64,000 bases of DNA, taken from positions 3,286,001 through 3,350,000 of the forward strand of contig NZ_AP024643.1 in assembly GCF_019977195.1 (NCBI RefSeq), written 5' to 3'. Origin of the DNA: Arthrobacter sp. StoSoilA2 (GTDB lineage Bacteria; Actinomycetota; Actinomycetes; Actinomycetales; Micrococcaceae). Below are positions 42,423-50,897 of the stretch, piece after piece. How positions within the stretch are numbered: the stretch's first letter is position 1; every line of letters starts with the position of its first letter. Position numbers and translations under genes: made by a program. Below the pieces are notes generated by a model. It did no database searches. It had not been told where the DNA came from and saw only the letters and a program-made list of their open reading frames with translations.

Positions 42423-42533
42423 CATAATTAAGTTTGGCGGGTTGAAGTCTGCTAGGGCAGCCATCCCCATACTTGCTGCCACGTTCCCCGCCCACCGCGA
42501 ACGTCTCTGTGACCCGACGAAAGTGATTTCTTC

Positions 42534-43484
42534 ATGAAATTCAAAGCCCTCAAGTGGCTGTCTGCTGCTCCCGTAGCAGCGGCCCTGGTGATCTCCTTGG
42601 CAGCATGCGGCGGAGGAACCTCCCAGCCCAGCGGCTCGCCCACCGATGCCCTCGCCGGCAGTGACCAGCAGACCCTGGACAAGTACACCACCGCGGACGT
42701 CACGGCGCTGGACAAAATCGACAAGTCGAAGCTCGGACTCATCACGGACGGCACCCTGCGCGTTGGAACCCTGTCCGATGCACCGCCGAACATCTTCATC
42801 GACCCTTCGGGCAAGTTCACGGGTTATGACAACGAACTCCTTCGCGCCATCGGCGACAAGCTTGGCCTGAAGGTGGAGTTTGCATCGACTGACTTCTCCG
42901 CCCTGCTGTCGCAGGTAGCAAACAAGCAGTTCGACGTCGGATCCTCCTCGATCTCCACCACGGATGCCCGTCGAAAGACCGTCGGCTTCACCAACGGCTA
43001 CGACTTTGGCTACATGGCCGTCGTGACCAAGAACGACGCCAAGGTCACCGGCTTCGCCGACCTCAAGGAAGGCGTCCGGATCGGCGTCGTTCAGGGCACC
43101 GTTCAGGATGACTACGTCACGAACACCCTCAAGCTGGAGCCCGTTCGCTTCCCTGACTACAACACTGTTTATGGCAACGTGAAGAACGGTCAGATCGACG
43201 CTTGGGTTGCTCCGTCCCAGCAGGCTTCGGGCCAGGTCAAGGACGGCGACGGTACCAAGATCGCCGAAAAGGTTGTCAACACGCAGAACTTCACGGCCTA
43301 CGCCGTGAACAAGGACAACCAGCCCCTCCTCGATGCACTGAACGCCGGCCTGGATGCCGTTATCGCTGACGGTACGTGGACCAAGCTCACCTCCCAGTGG
43401 TACACCGACCGCCCCACCGCGGCCGAGCAGACTCCCCAGGGCTGGAAGCCGGGCAGCAAGGCCGTCCAGATCCCGGCCAAGTAA
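42534..43484 (+). CDS. Amino-acid ABC transporter substrate-binding lipoprotein
   Basis: The 316-residue protein has a signal peptide with lipobox SLAAC (Cys25) and a family-3 periplasmic binding-protein fold: LRVGTLSDAPPNIF near 75, GYDNELLRAIGDKLGL near 98, and DVGSSSISTTDARRKTVGFTNGY near 138. These are typical of polar amino acid receptors. The exact ligand cannot be read from sequence. It is the first gene of a three-gene importer operon and is followed 12 bp later by the permease gene. It should sit on the outer face of the membrane. Confidence 0.92.
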   Translation: MKFKALKWLSAAPVAAALVISLAACGGGTSQPSGSPTDALAGSDQQTLDKYTTADVTALDKIDKSKLGLITDGTLRVGTLSDAPPNIFIDPSGKFTGYDNELLRAIGDKLGLKVEFASTDFSALLSQVANKQFDVGSSSISTTDARRKTVGFTNGYDFGYMAVVTKNDAKVTGFADLKEGVRIGVVQGTVQDDYVTNTLKLEPVRFPDYNTVYGNVKNGQIDAWVAPSQQASGQVKDGDGTKIAEKVVNTQNFTAYAVNKDNQPLLDALNAGLDAVIADGTWTKLTSQWYTDRPTAAEQTPQGWKPGSKAVQIPAK

Positions 43485-43496
43485 CCCGGGCGTTCC

Positions 43497-44261
43497 ATGG
43501 ATATCCTCAAGCAACTGGCTGACACCTTCCTTGACTGGGAGGCGATGGGCGAAGTCATTCCCAAGATGTTCGCCGTCGGCCTGCCGAACACACTGGTGCT
43601 CGCTGTCATTTCGGGCATTATCGGGACCCTGCTGGGCATGGCCCTGGCCCTGATGGGGATTTCCCGGAACGCCGCGGCCCGGTGGATTGCACGCATCTAC
43701 ACGGACGTCCTGCGCGGACTTCCGCCCGTGCTGACCATTCTGGTCATCGGATTCGGCTTTGGCCCCATCATCCGTGAACTGACCGGTTCCACGAGCCCCT
43801 ACCCAATGGCCATCGCAGCACTGTCTTTGATGTCGGGCGCATACATCGGCGAGATCTTCCGCTCCGGCATCCAGAGCGTGGACAAGGGACAGCTCGAAGC
43901 GTCCCGCGCTTTGGGATTCGGCTACGGCGCTTCCATGCGCCTGGTGGTGGTTCCCCAAGGCATCCGCCGGGTGCTTCCTGCGTTGGTCAACCAGTTCATC
44001 GCCCTGATCAAGGAATCCTCCCTCGTCTTCCTCCTGGGCCTGCTGGCCACGGAACGCGAGATCTTCCAGATCGGCAAGGACGCGGCTGCGACCAGCGGCA
44101 ACCTCTCGCCCTATGTAGCTGCGGCCGTCTTCTACCTGGTCCTCACGATTCCGCTCACGCACTTCGTGAACTGGATTGATGCCCGCTTCCGTTCAGGCAG
44201 GCCTGAAAAGAAAGAACCGGACGATGCTGCGGCGGTCGTCGGGAAGGGAGCCCACGCATGA
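43497..44261 (+). CDS. Amino-acid ABC transporter permease
   Basis: The 254-residue integral membrane protein of the HisM/GlnP family has about five spans, with the PNTLVLAVISGIIGTLLGM start and the EAA loop EASRALGFGYGASMRLVVVPQGIRRVLP near 136-163 that docks the ATPase. It follows the binding-protein gene and overlaps the ATPase start by four bases (ATGA). A single permease gene suggests a homodimeric channel. Confidence 0.93.
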   Translation: MDILKQLADTFLDWEAMGEVIPKMFAVGLPNTLVLAVISGIIGTLLGMALALMGISRNAAARWIARIYTDVLRGLPPVLTILVIGFGFGPIIRELTGSTSPYPMAIAALSLMSGAYIGEIFRSGIQSVDKGQLEASRALGFGYGASMRLVVVPQGIRRVLPALVNQFIALIKESSLVFLLGLLATEREIFQIGKDAAATSGNLSPYVAAAVFYLVLTIPLTHFVNWIDARFRSGRPEKKEPDDAAAVVGKGAHA

Positions 44262-44995
44262 GCGAATTCACATCCGGCACGTTGACGGCAAAGAACATCC
44301 ATTTGTCGTTCGGCACCAACCACGTCCTGCGGGGAATTGACCTGCACGTTGAGAAGGGCACCACGGCTTCGGTCATCGGACCCTCGGGTTCAGGCAAGTC
44401 AACGCTGCTCCGCGTGATGAACCGGCTCATCGAACCGGACCAGGGCGACATCCTGTTGGATGGCCGTTCCGTCCTCAAGGACAACCCCGACGAGCTCCGG
44501 CGCCGGATCGGAATGGTGTTCCAGCAGTTCAATCTCTTCCCCCACAAGACGGTGGCCGAGAACATCTCCCTGGCGCTGCGTAAGATTCGCGGAATGTCCA
44601 AGGAACAGGCGCGTGAGGAGGCCTTGGCCCAACTGGACCTGGTTGGCCTCAAGCACAGGGCCGATGCCCGCCCTGCCAACCTTTCAGGTGGCCAGCAACA
44701 GCGCGTAGCCATTGCCCGTGCGCTGGCCATGAAGCCCGAGGTCATGTTCTTCGATGAGGCCACCTCCGCGCTGGACCCGGAACTAGTCAAGGGCGTACTT
44801 GCCCTGATGACCGATCTCGCGCAGGGAGGCATGACCATGGTGGTGGTTACCCATGAGATGGGCTTCTCGCGCAACGTCTCAGACGTCGTGACGTTCATGG
44901 ACGCTGGCGTGGTTGTGGAATCCGGTCCACCGGAGCAGCTTTTCAACAGCCCCCGGACAGAGCGGCTCCAGGGTTTCCTCTCGGACGTCCTCTAG
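44258..44995 (+). CDS. Amino-acid ABC transporter ATP-binding protein
   Basis: The 245-residue ATPase has Walker A GPSGSGKST at 41-49, the Q-loop MVFQQFNLFPHKT near 88, signature LSGGQQQRVAIARALA near 147, Walker B VMFFDEATSALDPE near 168 and the H-loop VVVTHEMGFSR near 202. It matches the GlnQ/HisP group that powers polar amino acid uptake. It is the last gene of the operon; a GC-rich hairpin follows. Confidence 0.95.
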   Translation: MSEFTSGTLTAKNIHLSFGTNHVLRGIDLHVEKGTTASVIGPSGSGKSTLLRVMNRLIEPDQGDILLDGRSVLKDNPDELRRRIGMVFQQFNLFPHKTVAENISLALRKIRGMSKEQAREEALAQLDLVGLKHRADARPANLSGGQQQRVAIARALAMKPEVMFFDEATSALDPELVKGVLALMTDLAQGGMTMVVVTHEMGFSRNVSDVVTFMDAGVVVESGPPEQLFNSPRTERLQGFLSDVL

Positions 44996-45020
44996 TCCCC
45001 GTAAGGCAGCTAAACAGCAG

Positions 45021-45069
45021 ACCCCGCCTCCGGACGATCGCCCTAGTGGTGAAAGTCAGGAAGCGGGGT
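45021..45069 (+). terminator. Terminator of the ABC transporter operon
   Basis: ACCCCGC-TCC pairs with GGA-GCGGGGT across a loop of about 26 bases, with one mismatch, and TTTCC follows. The convergent lpqI-like gene ends at 45130. Confidence 0.55.
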
Positions 45070-45129
45070 TTCCTGCATTAAGCGCAACTGCGGTTGGGCA
45101 CCAGCCAGCCCCTTGTCTTGTTTCCAGCA

Positions 45130-46410
45130 TTACTTCCCGAGTTTCACAGACAACACTGTCAACGCCGCTGCGTCCACCTTCTTGCGGAAATCCGGCTCGG
45201 ATTGCGCCTTCTGGAGTACGGCGTCATACATGGCGGGGATGCTTCCCGGGTCCGCGCAAACCAGCATCGTGCCGCCCGCTGCGAAGAAGTTGGTGGCGCG
45301 GTCCGCAGGGGTCCACGGCTTCAACTGTGCTGCACTACAGACGTCATCCGAGAGGATAATGCCTTTGAAGCCAGCGTCCCCGCGAAGCATCTGCATCATC
45401 ACCACGGGCGAGAACGGCGCGATGTTGGCGGGGTCGATTTGGTCGTAGTAGGCATTGGACACCATGACCCATTGCACGCCGTCCGCAATGGCTGTGCGAA
45501 ATGGTTCCAGGGCGGGATCATTCCGCGTCGTTTCTGTGTCCCTGACGTTCTGGCTGACATCGGTGTTGGGAACTACCCTGCCGAGGCCTGGGAAGTGCTT
45601 GACGACGGGTGCAACGCCCGCCTCCTCCATGCCTTGGGCAAAAGCGTTTCCGAGATTGGTCACCTGCCCTGATACGTATCCGTACTCGCGTTGGAATTGT
45701 CCGATGGGTGCATTGGACGGCGCGAATCCAGGGCTCGTCACAGTATCCAGGACCGGAGCCAGATTGACGTTGACGCCAGCGCTACGGAGTTCCTTCCCCC
45801 AAACTGTGGCATCTGCCCGAAGCTTCGCGGGACCAGCTCCGGCTTGCACCAATGCGGCAGGGATGGTGGAGAAACCCGGACCGGCCAGGACCTGGACGTA
45901 TCCACCTTCCTGGTCCGTGGCCACGAAGAGAGGGAGCCCACCGGTAGTTTCGGCGGAAACTGTCCCGGTGAGGGAGGCCACGACGGCAGCTGTGGCAGCA
46001 GTCCCGGCCTTGCTGCGACCACTCAAGTAGACGTTGCCAGCGTGGTATTTGGTGAGTGCTTCCATGGTGCCCGGCTCCGCACCCGTCGCCTTCGCGGCAA
46101 TCATGAAGAGTTGCCCGACACGTTGCTCCAGGCTTAGCCCGGCAAGCTGTTGTTGCGCCGCGGACAGTGCTTCAGGGGTAGGTGGTGCGGAAGGTGGCTG
46201 GGAGACCTTGGGTTCGGTTGAAGCCCCGGAAGTGGACTTGCCCGGAACAGGGGTGGTCGTCGGCGAAGGGGTAGTTACAGGCGGCGGAACCGGTGCAGTT
46301 GTTGGGCCAGCGGTTTCATTTCCACTTGAGCAACCAGGAACCATTGTGACCAGGATTCCGGCCGCCGCGGCCCTCACGCCAAGGGATGCAATTGACTGGA
46401 TCTTGCGCAT
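45130..46410 (-). CDS. LpqI-like glycoside hydrolase family 3 lipoprotein (NagZ-type)
   Basis: The 426-residue protein has a signal peptide with lipobox ending at Cys27, a Thr/Pro/Ser-rich linker (30-75), and a GH3 barrel. FVATDQEGGYVQ near 166 and KHFPGLGRVVPNTD near 270 match NagZ-like beta-N-acetylglucosaminidases, and GIILSDDVCSAA near 350 holds the nucleophile Asp. The usual NagZ loop KHFPGHG...DSH lacks its His here, so the acid/base may differ. It is expected to trim GlcNAc from cell-wall fragments in wall turnover. It is transcribed after hemL, separated by a hairpin. Confidence 0.85.
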   Translation of the reverse strand: MRKIQSIASLGVRAAAAGILVTMVPGCSSGNETAGPTTAPVPPPVTTPSPTTTPVPGKSTSGASTEPKVSQPPSAPPTPEALSAAQQQLAGLSLEQRVGQLFMIAAKATGAEPGTMEALTKYHAGNVYLSGRSKAGTAATAAVVASLTGTVSAETTGGLPLFVATDQEGGYVQVLAGPGFSTIPAALVQAGAGPAKLRADATVWGKELRSAGVNVNLAPVLDTVTSPGFAPSNAPIGQFQREYGYVSGQVTNLGNAFAQGMEEAGVAPVVKHFPGLGRVVPNTDVSQNVRDTETTRNDPALEPFRTAIADGVQWVMVSNAYYDQIDPANIAPFSPVVMMQMLRGDAGFKGIILSDDVCSAAQLKPWTPADRATNFFAAGGTMLVCADPGSIPAMYDAVLQKAQSEPDFRKKVDAAALTVLSVKLGK

Positions 46411-46467
46411 GGTAAACCGTGAATTCGTTGGGGTTGGGTTTTCCTTACGAGCCTACCCCGGGAAGTC

Positions 46468-46509
46468 GCAGTGCCCCAGACTGCTTCGACCAGCCGGCTG
46501 GGGCACTGC
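46468..46509 (-). terminator. Hairpin between hemL and the lpqI-like gene
   Basis: Twelve-base perfect arms GCAGTGCCCCAG and CTGGGGCACTGC enclose an 18-base loop just after the hemL stop. No T-run is seen on the minus strand, so efficiency is uncertain. Confidence 0.6.
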
Positions 46510-46536
46510 GTTGTCCTTGACCTCGGGATCGCGGAC

Positions 46537-47856
46537 CTAGGCGATTGCGGCGGCCGCTGCCTTCGCAGCAGCCGGGAGTGCGTCAATGATCCTGTTCATG
46601 GCAGCGTCGTCATGCGCCGCGGACAGGAACCAGGCCTCGAAGACCGACGGCGGCAAGTAGACGCCGGAATCCAGCATCGAGTGGAAGAACGGTGCGTAGC
46701 GGTAAGCTTGCTGGCCCTGGGCGTCGTCGTAGTTGTGCACGCCGTGGGTGGAAGTACCGAACGCAACCGAGAACAGGTTGCCTGCACGCTGGATGGAGTG
46801 GTCCACGCCTTCGGCATCAAGTGCGGAGGAAAGAGCTGCGGACAGCTCCAGCGAACGGGCGTCCACATAGGCGTAAACGTCAGGCGTGGCATGGGTAAGC
46901 GTTGCGACGCCGGCAGCCATGGCCACAGGGTTTCCTGACAGCGTGCCTGCCTGGTACACCGGGCCAACGGGTGCGAGGTAATCCATGACGTCGGCGCGTC
47001 CGCCGAGGGCCGCCGTCGGCATTCCGCCTCCAATAACCTTGCCGAAGGTGAGCAGGTCCGGGGCCCATCCTTCCTGACGGCCTGTGAGCCCCCAGTAGCC
47101 GGCGTAACCGGTCCTGAAACCGGTGAGGACTTCGTCGAGGATGAGGAGCGCCCCGTGGTCCTTGGTGATGCGGGACAGCCCGGCATTGAAGCCCTCGCCC
47201 GGGGTGACGACACCCATGTTTGCCGGGGCAGCTTCGGTAATCACGGCCGCGATGTTGTTGCCGTGCTTGGCGAAGGCAGCTTCGACAGCTGCGAGGTCGT
47301 TGTAAGGCAAAACAAGTGTCTCAGCTGCGGTGGCTGCCGTGACGCCGGCCGAACCGGGGAGGGCCAGCGTCGCGAGGCCGGAACCTGCGGCTGCCAACAG
47401 GCCGTCCAGGTGACCGTGGTAGCAGCCGGCAAACTTGATGATCAGGTTGCGGCCGGTAAAGCCGCGGGCGAGGCGAACCGCCGTCATGGTGGCCTCGGTG
47501 CCCGTGGACACCATCCGCAGGCGTTCGACGGCGGACACGCGCTCCTTCACGATCTGGGCGAGGTTGGCCTCATCCGGGGTGGATGCTCCGAAGGACAGAC
47601 CGCGGTCCACGGCAGCGTGCACGGCATCGAGCACGGCGGGGTGGGCATGGCCGAGCAGGGCCGGGCCCCACGAGCAGACAAGATCTACGTATTCCTTGCC
47701 ATCAGCGTCAGTGAGGTAGGCGCCCTTGGCCGAAACCATGAATTTCGGTGTGCCGCCAACGGACCCGAACGCACGCACGGGCGAGTTCACTCCGCCGGGC
47801 ATGAGGGACCGGGCTCGATCGAAAAGCTGGTCGGACACAGGGGTGTTTGAAGTCAT
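46537..47856 (-). CDS. hemL: Glutamate-1-semialdehyde 2,1-aminomutase
   Basis: HemL is the second step of haem synthesis by the C5 route, turning glutamate-1-semialdehyde into 5-aminolevulinate with PLP. The 439-residue protein has the PLP lysine at K273 in LLTFGKVIGGGMP, the aminotransferase LILDEVLTGFR near 240 and MVSTGTEATMTAVRLAR near 116. The start at 47856 has AGGAAC upstream; an ATG 21 bases earlier overlaps it. It follows the LLM gene by 54 bp on the same strand and ends the haem gene series. Confidence 0.96.
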   Translation of the reverse strand: MTSNTPVSDQLFDRARSLMPGGVNSPVRAFGSVGGTPKFMVSAKGAYLTDADGKEYVDLVCSWGPALLGHAHPAVLDAVHAAVDRGLSFGASTPDEANLAQIVKERVSAVERLRMVSTGTEATMTAVRLARGFTGRNLIIKFAGCYHGHLDGLLAAAGSGLATLALPGSAGVTAATAAETLVLPYNDLAAVEAAFAKHGNNIAAVITEAAPANMGVVTPGEGFNAGLSRITKDHGALLILDEVLTGFRTGYAGYWGLTGRQEGWAPDLLTFGKVIGGGMPTAALGGRADVMDYLAPVGPVYQAGTLSGNPVAMAAGVATLTHATPDVYAYVDARSLELSAALSSALDAEGVDHSIQRAGNLFSVAFGTSTHGVHNYDDAQGQQAYRYAPFFHSMLDSGVYLPPSVFEAWFLSAAHDDAAMNRIIDALPAAAKAAAAAIA

Positions 47857-47910
47857 GGTTCCTATTCTTTCAGTCATTCAGAAGCGTCTTTCGGTGATTC
47901 AGCATCGCAG

Positions 47911-49026
47911 CTATGAGGCGTCCGCCAGCAGCTCCGCGACCCGTGGGGCCACTTCAGTGCCGTACAACTCGATGCAACGCATCATGGATCCGTGCGGGAG
48001 GGTGCCGTTGCTGTATTTGAGGTCGAAGCGGTCCACGCCGAGGTTGCGCTTGAGCAGGACGATTTTGCGGGCCACCGTCTCGGGAGAACCCACATAGAGA
48101 GCGCCCTCCGGGCCGCACATTGCGTCGAATTCCCCGCGGTTTCCCGGACCCCAGCCGCGCTCTGCCCCGATTCTGTTGCGCTGCTCCAGCCAATGCGGAA
48201 ACAGTTCTTCCCGGGCATGCTGGTCAGTGTCTGCAATGAAGCCGGGCGAGTGCGTTGCGATCTGTCGCATGGAGTGACCGTATTTGGCCATTGCGTCGCG
48301 ATAAAGATTTACCAACGGAGCGAAACGGCGGGGCTCTCCCCCGATGATCGCGAAGATAATCGGATAGCCATATTCCGCGCACCGCAACACGGATTCAGGT
48401 GTACCGCCCACGCCTATCCATGCCGGCAGCAAATGGTGCTGCAAACGCGGGTAGACCTGGAGTCCGTTCACGTTGGGGCGGGTGCGCCCTTCCCAATGAA
48501 CCGGCTTTTGGGCCCGCACTTTGTCAAACAGCTCAAGCTTTTCTTCGAACAGGACGTCGTAGTCCGCCAGGTCCAGTCCGAACAACGGGAAGGACTCAAT
48601 GAATGAGCCCCTGCCCAACATGACCTCCGCCCGGCCGTTGGAGATTGCGTCAACGGTGGCGAAACGTTGGAAGACCCGGATCGGATCATCCGAACTAAGT
48701 ACCGTCACGGCCGATCCGAGCCGGATCCGGGATGTCACTGCGGCAGCTGCCGCGAGGAAGACCTCGGGAGCAGATACAGCAAAATCGCGGCGGTGATGCT
48801 CTCCCACGCCAAAAGCATGGATGCCCAGGGCGTCAGCCAGCTTTGCTTCCTCAAGCAACTCCCGCAGGACCTGGGCGTGCTCCTTGGGATTGCCGTCGGC
48901 ATCGAGGCCCGCGTCCCCGAAGGTGTTCAGGCCGAGCAGGATTTCGGCGGCGCCCACCGGTGCGGTGGGGTCGGATTCAGCCCTGGATGCAGACGGAAAT
49001 CCCGGTTCGGAAGGCACTGCGGTCAT
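47911..49026 (-). CDS. LLM class flavin-dependent oxidoreductase
   Basis: The 371-residue protein has the bacterial luciferase-like TIM-barrel fold: LGIHAFGVGEHHRRDFAVSAPEVFL near 67, IRLGSAVTVLSSDDP near 96 and the conserved GRAEVMLGRGSFIESFPLFG near 130. It probably uses FMN or F420; the sequence does not decide which. Its ATG overlaps the hemB stop (TGATG) and hemL follows, so it is built into the haem operon. A role in haem or tetrapyrrole metabolism is possible but unproven. Confidence 0.88.
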   Translation of the reverse strand: MTAVPSEPGFPSASRAESDPTAPVGAAEILLGLNTFGDAGLDADGNPKEHAQVLRELLEEAKLADALGIHAFGVGEHHRRDFAVSAPEVFLAAAAAVTSRIRLGSAVTVLSSDDPIRVFQRFATVDAISNGRAEVMLGRGSFIESFPLFGLDLADYDVLFEEKLELFDKVRAQKPVHWEGRTRPNVNGLQVYPRLQHHLLPAWIGVGGTPESVLRCAEYGYPIIFAIIGGEPRRFAPLVNLYRDAMAKYGHSMRQIATHSPGFIADTDQHAREELFPHWLEQRNRIGAERGWGPGNRGEFDAMCGPEGALYVGSPETVARKIVLLKRNLGVDRFDLKYSNGTLPHGSMMRCIELYGTEVAPRVAELLADAS

Positions 49027-50006
49027 CAGGACTCCTTCAGCCAGCCTGCCAGTTCGGAGGCCCAGTAGGTCAGGACGGTATCGGCTCCGGCCCTTTTGAT
49101 GCCCAGCACCGACTCGGTGATGGCGCCCCGCCGATCGATCCAGCCGTTGGCAGCGGCGGCTTCGATCATGGCGTACTCCCCGGAGATTTGGTAGGCCGAG
49201 ACGGGTACGGGGCTCATGGCAGCAATATCCGCGAGGATGTCGAGGTAACTCATGGCCGGCTTGACCATGACCATGTCGGCGCCTTCTTCAAGGTCCAATT
49301 CAACTTCGAGAATGGCTTCGCGACGGTTGGCTGCATCCATTTGGTAGGTCCGCCGATCACCCTTCAGCTGGGAGTCCACGGCTTCACGGAACGGACCGTA
49401 GAAAGCTGAGGCGTACTTGGCGGCATAGGCCAGGACAACGGTGTTCTTGTGGCCCGAATCCTCCAACGCCTGGCGGATGACGGCGATTTGTCCGTCCATC
49501 ATGCCCGAAGGTCCCAACACATGGGCGCCCGCCTCGGCCTGGGCAACCGCCATCTGGCCGTAGATCTCCAAAGTGGCATCGTTGTCCACGTATCCTTCGG
49601 CATCCAGAACGCCGCAATGTCCGTGGTCAGTGAATTCGTCAAGGCATACATCGCCCATGATCACGAGGTCATCGCCCACCTCGGCCTTGACGTCCCGGAT
49701 GGCCTTGTTCAGGACTCCTTCCGGGTCCAAGGATGCGGTGCCCCGTGCGTCCCGGACCTCTGGTACGCCGAACAGCATCATGCCGCCCACGCCAAGTTCC
49801 ACGGCTTCCGCAGCCGCCCGCTTGAGTGTGTCGGTGGTGTGCTGGACTACGCCGGGCATTGAACTGATCGGGCTGGGCTCGCTGAGGCCTTCACGGATGA
49901 AGGCCGGAAGTATGAGGTCTGCGGGGGCCAGACGTGTTTCTGCCGTGAGCCTGCGCATCGCCGGGGTGGTGCGCAAGCGGCGGGGACGGTGGTTCGGAAA
50001 GCTCAT
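49026..50006 (-). CDS. hemB: Delta-aminolevulinic acid dehydratase (porphobilinogen synthase)
   Basis: HemB joins two 5-aminolevulinate molecules to porphobilinogen. The 326-residue protein has Schiff-base lysines K197 (AYAAKYASAFYG) and K249 (MVKPAMSYLD) and the metal region DVCLDEFTDHGHCG near 119-132. Here one of the three zinc Cys is replaced by Asp, pointing to Mg rather than Zn dependence. The start at 50006 overlaps the hemD stop (ATGA); the frame open to 50150 is in another gene. It is coupled to hemD before it and the LLM gene after it. Confidence 0.96.
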   Translation of the reverse strand: MSFPNHRPRRLRTTPAMRRLTAETRLAPADLILPAFIREGLSEPSPISSMPGVVQHTTDTLKRAAAEAVELGVGGMMLFGVPEVRDARGTASLDPEGVLNKAIRDVKAEVGDDLVIMGDVCLDEFTDHGHCGVLDAEGYVDNDATLEIYGQMAVAQAEAGAHVLGPSGMMDGQIAVIRQALEDSGHKNTVVLAYAAKYASAFYGPFREAVDSQLKGDRRTYQMDAANRREAILEVELDLEEGADMVMVKPAMSYLDILADIAAMSPVPVSAYQISGEYAMIEAAAANGWIDRRGAITESVLGIKRAGADTVLTYWASELAGWLKES

Positions 50007-50896
50007 CTGGGGTTCCCTTCGTTGACGAATACTGTTTCCAAGGCGGCCGCGATGCCGTCCGGGGTAGGTTCTTTGGCGGTGGCTGCGACGGTGATTCCGA
50101 GGTGGGTGGCCTCTTCCGCCGTCGGACGCCCAATGGCTATGAAGCGGCACCCGCCCAAGGGCAGAAGGGTCTCCGCAATACGTCGCGCGGCGCTCGGGGA
50201 AGCGGCCACAACGGCGTCGAGCATCCCGGCGTCAATGGCCGCACGAGCTTCCGAGGGAGTCATTTCCTGCGGCTGTCCGGTACGGGAACCGGCAGTGCCG
50301 GAGGCAGCACTGCCGGAATGCACGACGACGGCGGGTAGTTCCGCTTCCAGGCGCAGTCCCGTCCGGGCCGGGTAGTCCACCGTGTGATAGGCGGTCACCG
50401 ATGTTACCTCTGCGCCCTTGGAGGCCAATCCGTCCCGCAGGCCGGGGCCCGCGATATCGGCTTGCGGGAGGAGAACCCGTGCAGGTTCCGGTTCCCATAG
50501 GGTGACGAGGCCTTCGGCAGATTGAAGGTCCGTGGGTGCCAGTGAGACGGTCAGGCCGATAGCTTCCAGGATCCGCTGTGACGATGGACCGATCGTTGCC
50601 ACCCGCGTCCGTGATGGCACGAGGTTTGCCGGAAACGTGCCACGCTCGGCAGCCTTTTCGAGCAGGACGCGCACGGTGGTGATGCTGCTGACCACCATCC
50701 AGTCAAAATATCCAGCGGCGAGCTGATCCAGGGCGGCGTTGAGGGAAGCCTGGTCCTCCGCCCGTTCGAAATCGATGAGGGGAAGCACCAAGGGCTCCGC
50801 TCCGAGCGTGAGCAGGAGCGAAGCAAGTGGCCGGGCACGGTCGGCGCTCCTGGTAATCAGGACCCGCCGACCGGCCAAAGCCGATGTTTGAGTCAC
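50003..50896 (-). CDS. hemD: Uroporphyrinogen-III synthase
   Basis: HemD closes hydroxymethylbilane with inversion of ring D. The 297-residue protein is poorly conserved, as usual: VLITRSADRARPLASLL at the N-terminus, VVSSITTVRVLL near 70 (the SSxxAV site) and VVAASPSAARRI near 228. It starts with GTG at 50896 within the hemC stop region (TGATGTGA), giving tight coupling; the 50956 start would lie deep inside hemC. Its stop overlaps the hemB start. Confidence 0.92.
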   Translation of the reverse strand: MTQTSALAGRRVLITRSADRARPLASLLLTLGAEPLVLPLIDFERAEDQASLNAALDQLAAGYFDWMVVSSITTVRVLLEKAAERGTFPANLVPSRTRVATIGPSSQRILEAIGLTVSLAPTDLQSAEGLVTLWEPEPARVLLPQADIAGPGLRDGLASKGAEVTSVTAYHTVDYPARTGLRLEAELPAVVVHSGSAASGTAGSRTGQPQEMTPSEARAAIDAGMLDAVVAASPSAARRIAETLLPLGGCRFIAIGRPTAEEATHLGITVAATAKEPTPDGIAAALETVFVNEGNPR

Positions 50897-50897
50897 A

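Larger units (their letters stand above)
42211..42533. other. 323-bp intergenic region upstream of the amino-acid ABC operon
   Basis: It holds the terminator of the exonuclease gene (42269-42297), a palindrome (42398-42422) next to a -10-like CATAAT (42423-42428), and about 100 bases of leader before the binding-protein ATG. No good -35 box or known riboswitch was recognised. Confidence 0.6.

Noticed and set aside
42211..42533. Amino-acid riboswitch upstream of the ABC operon
   Set aside because: No known aptamer core was recognised; only a terminator hairpin and a palindrome are visible.
42315..44162. 615-codon open frame on the minus strand
   Set aside because: It is antisense to the binding-protein and permease genes, which show clear family motifs and codon pattern; the frame is open because of high GC.
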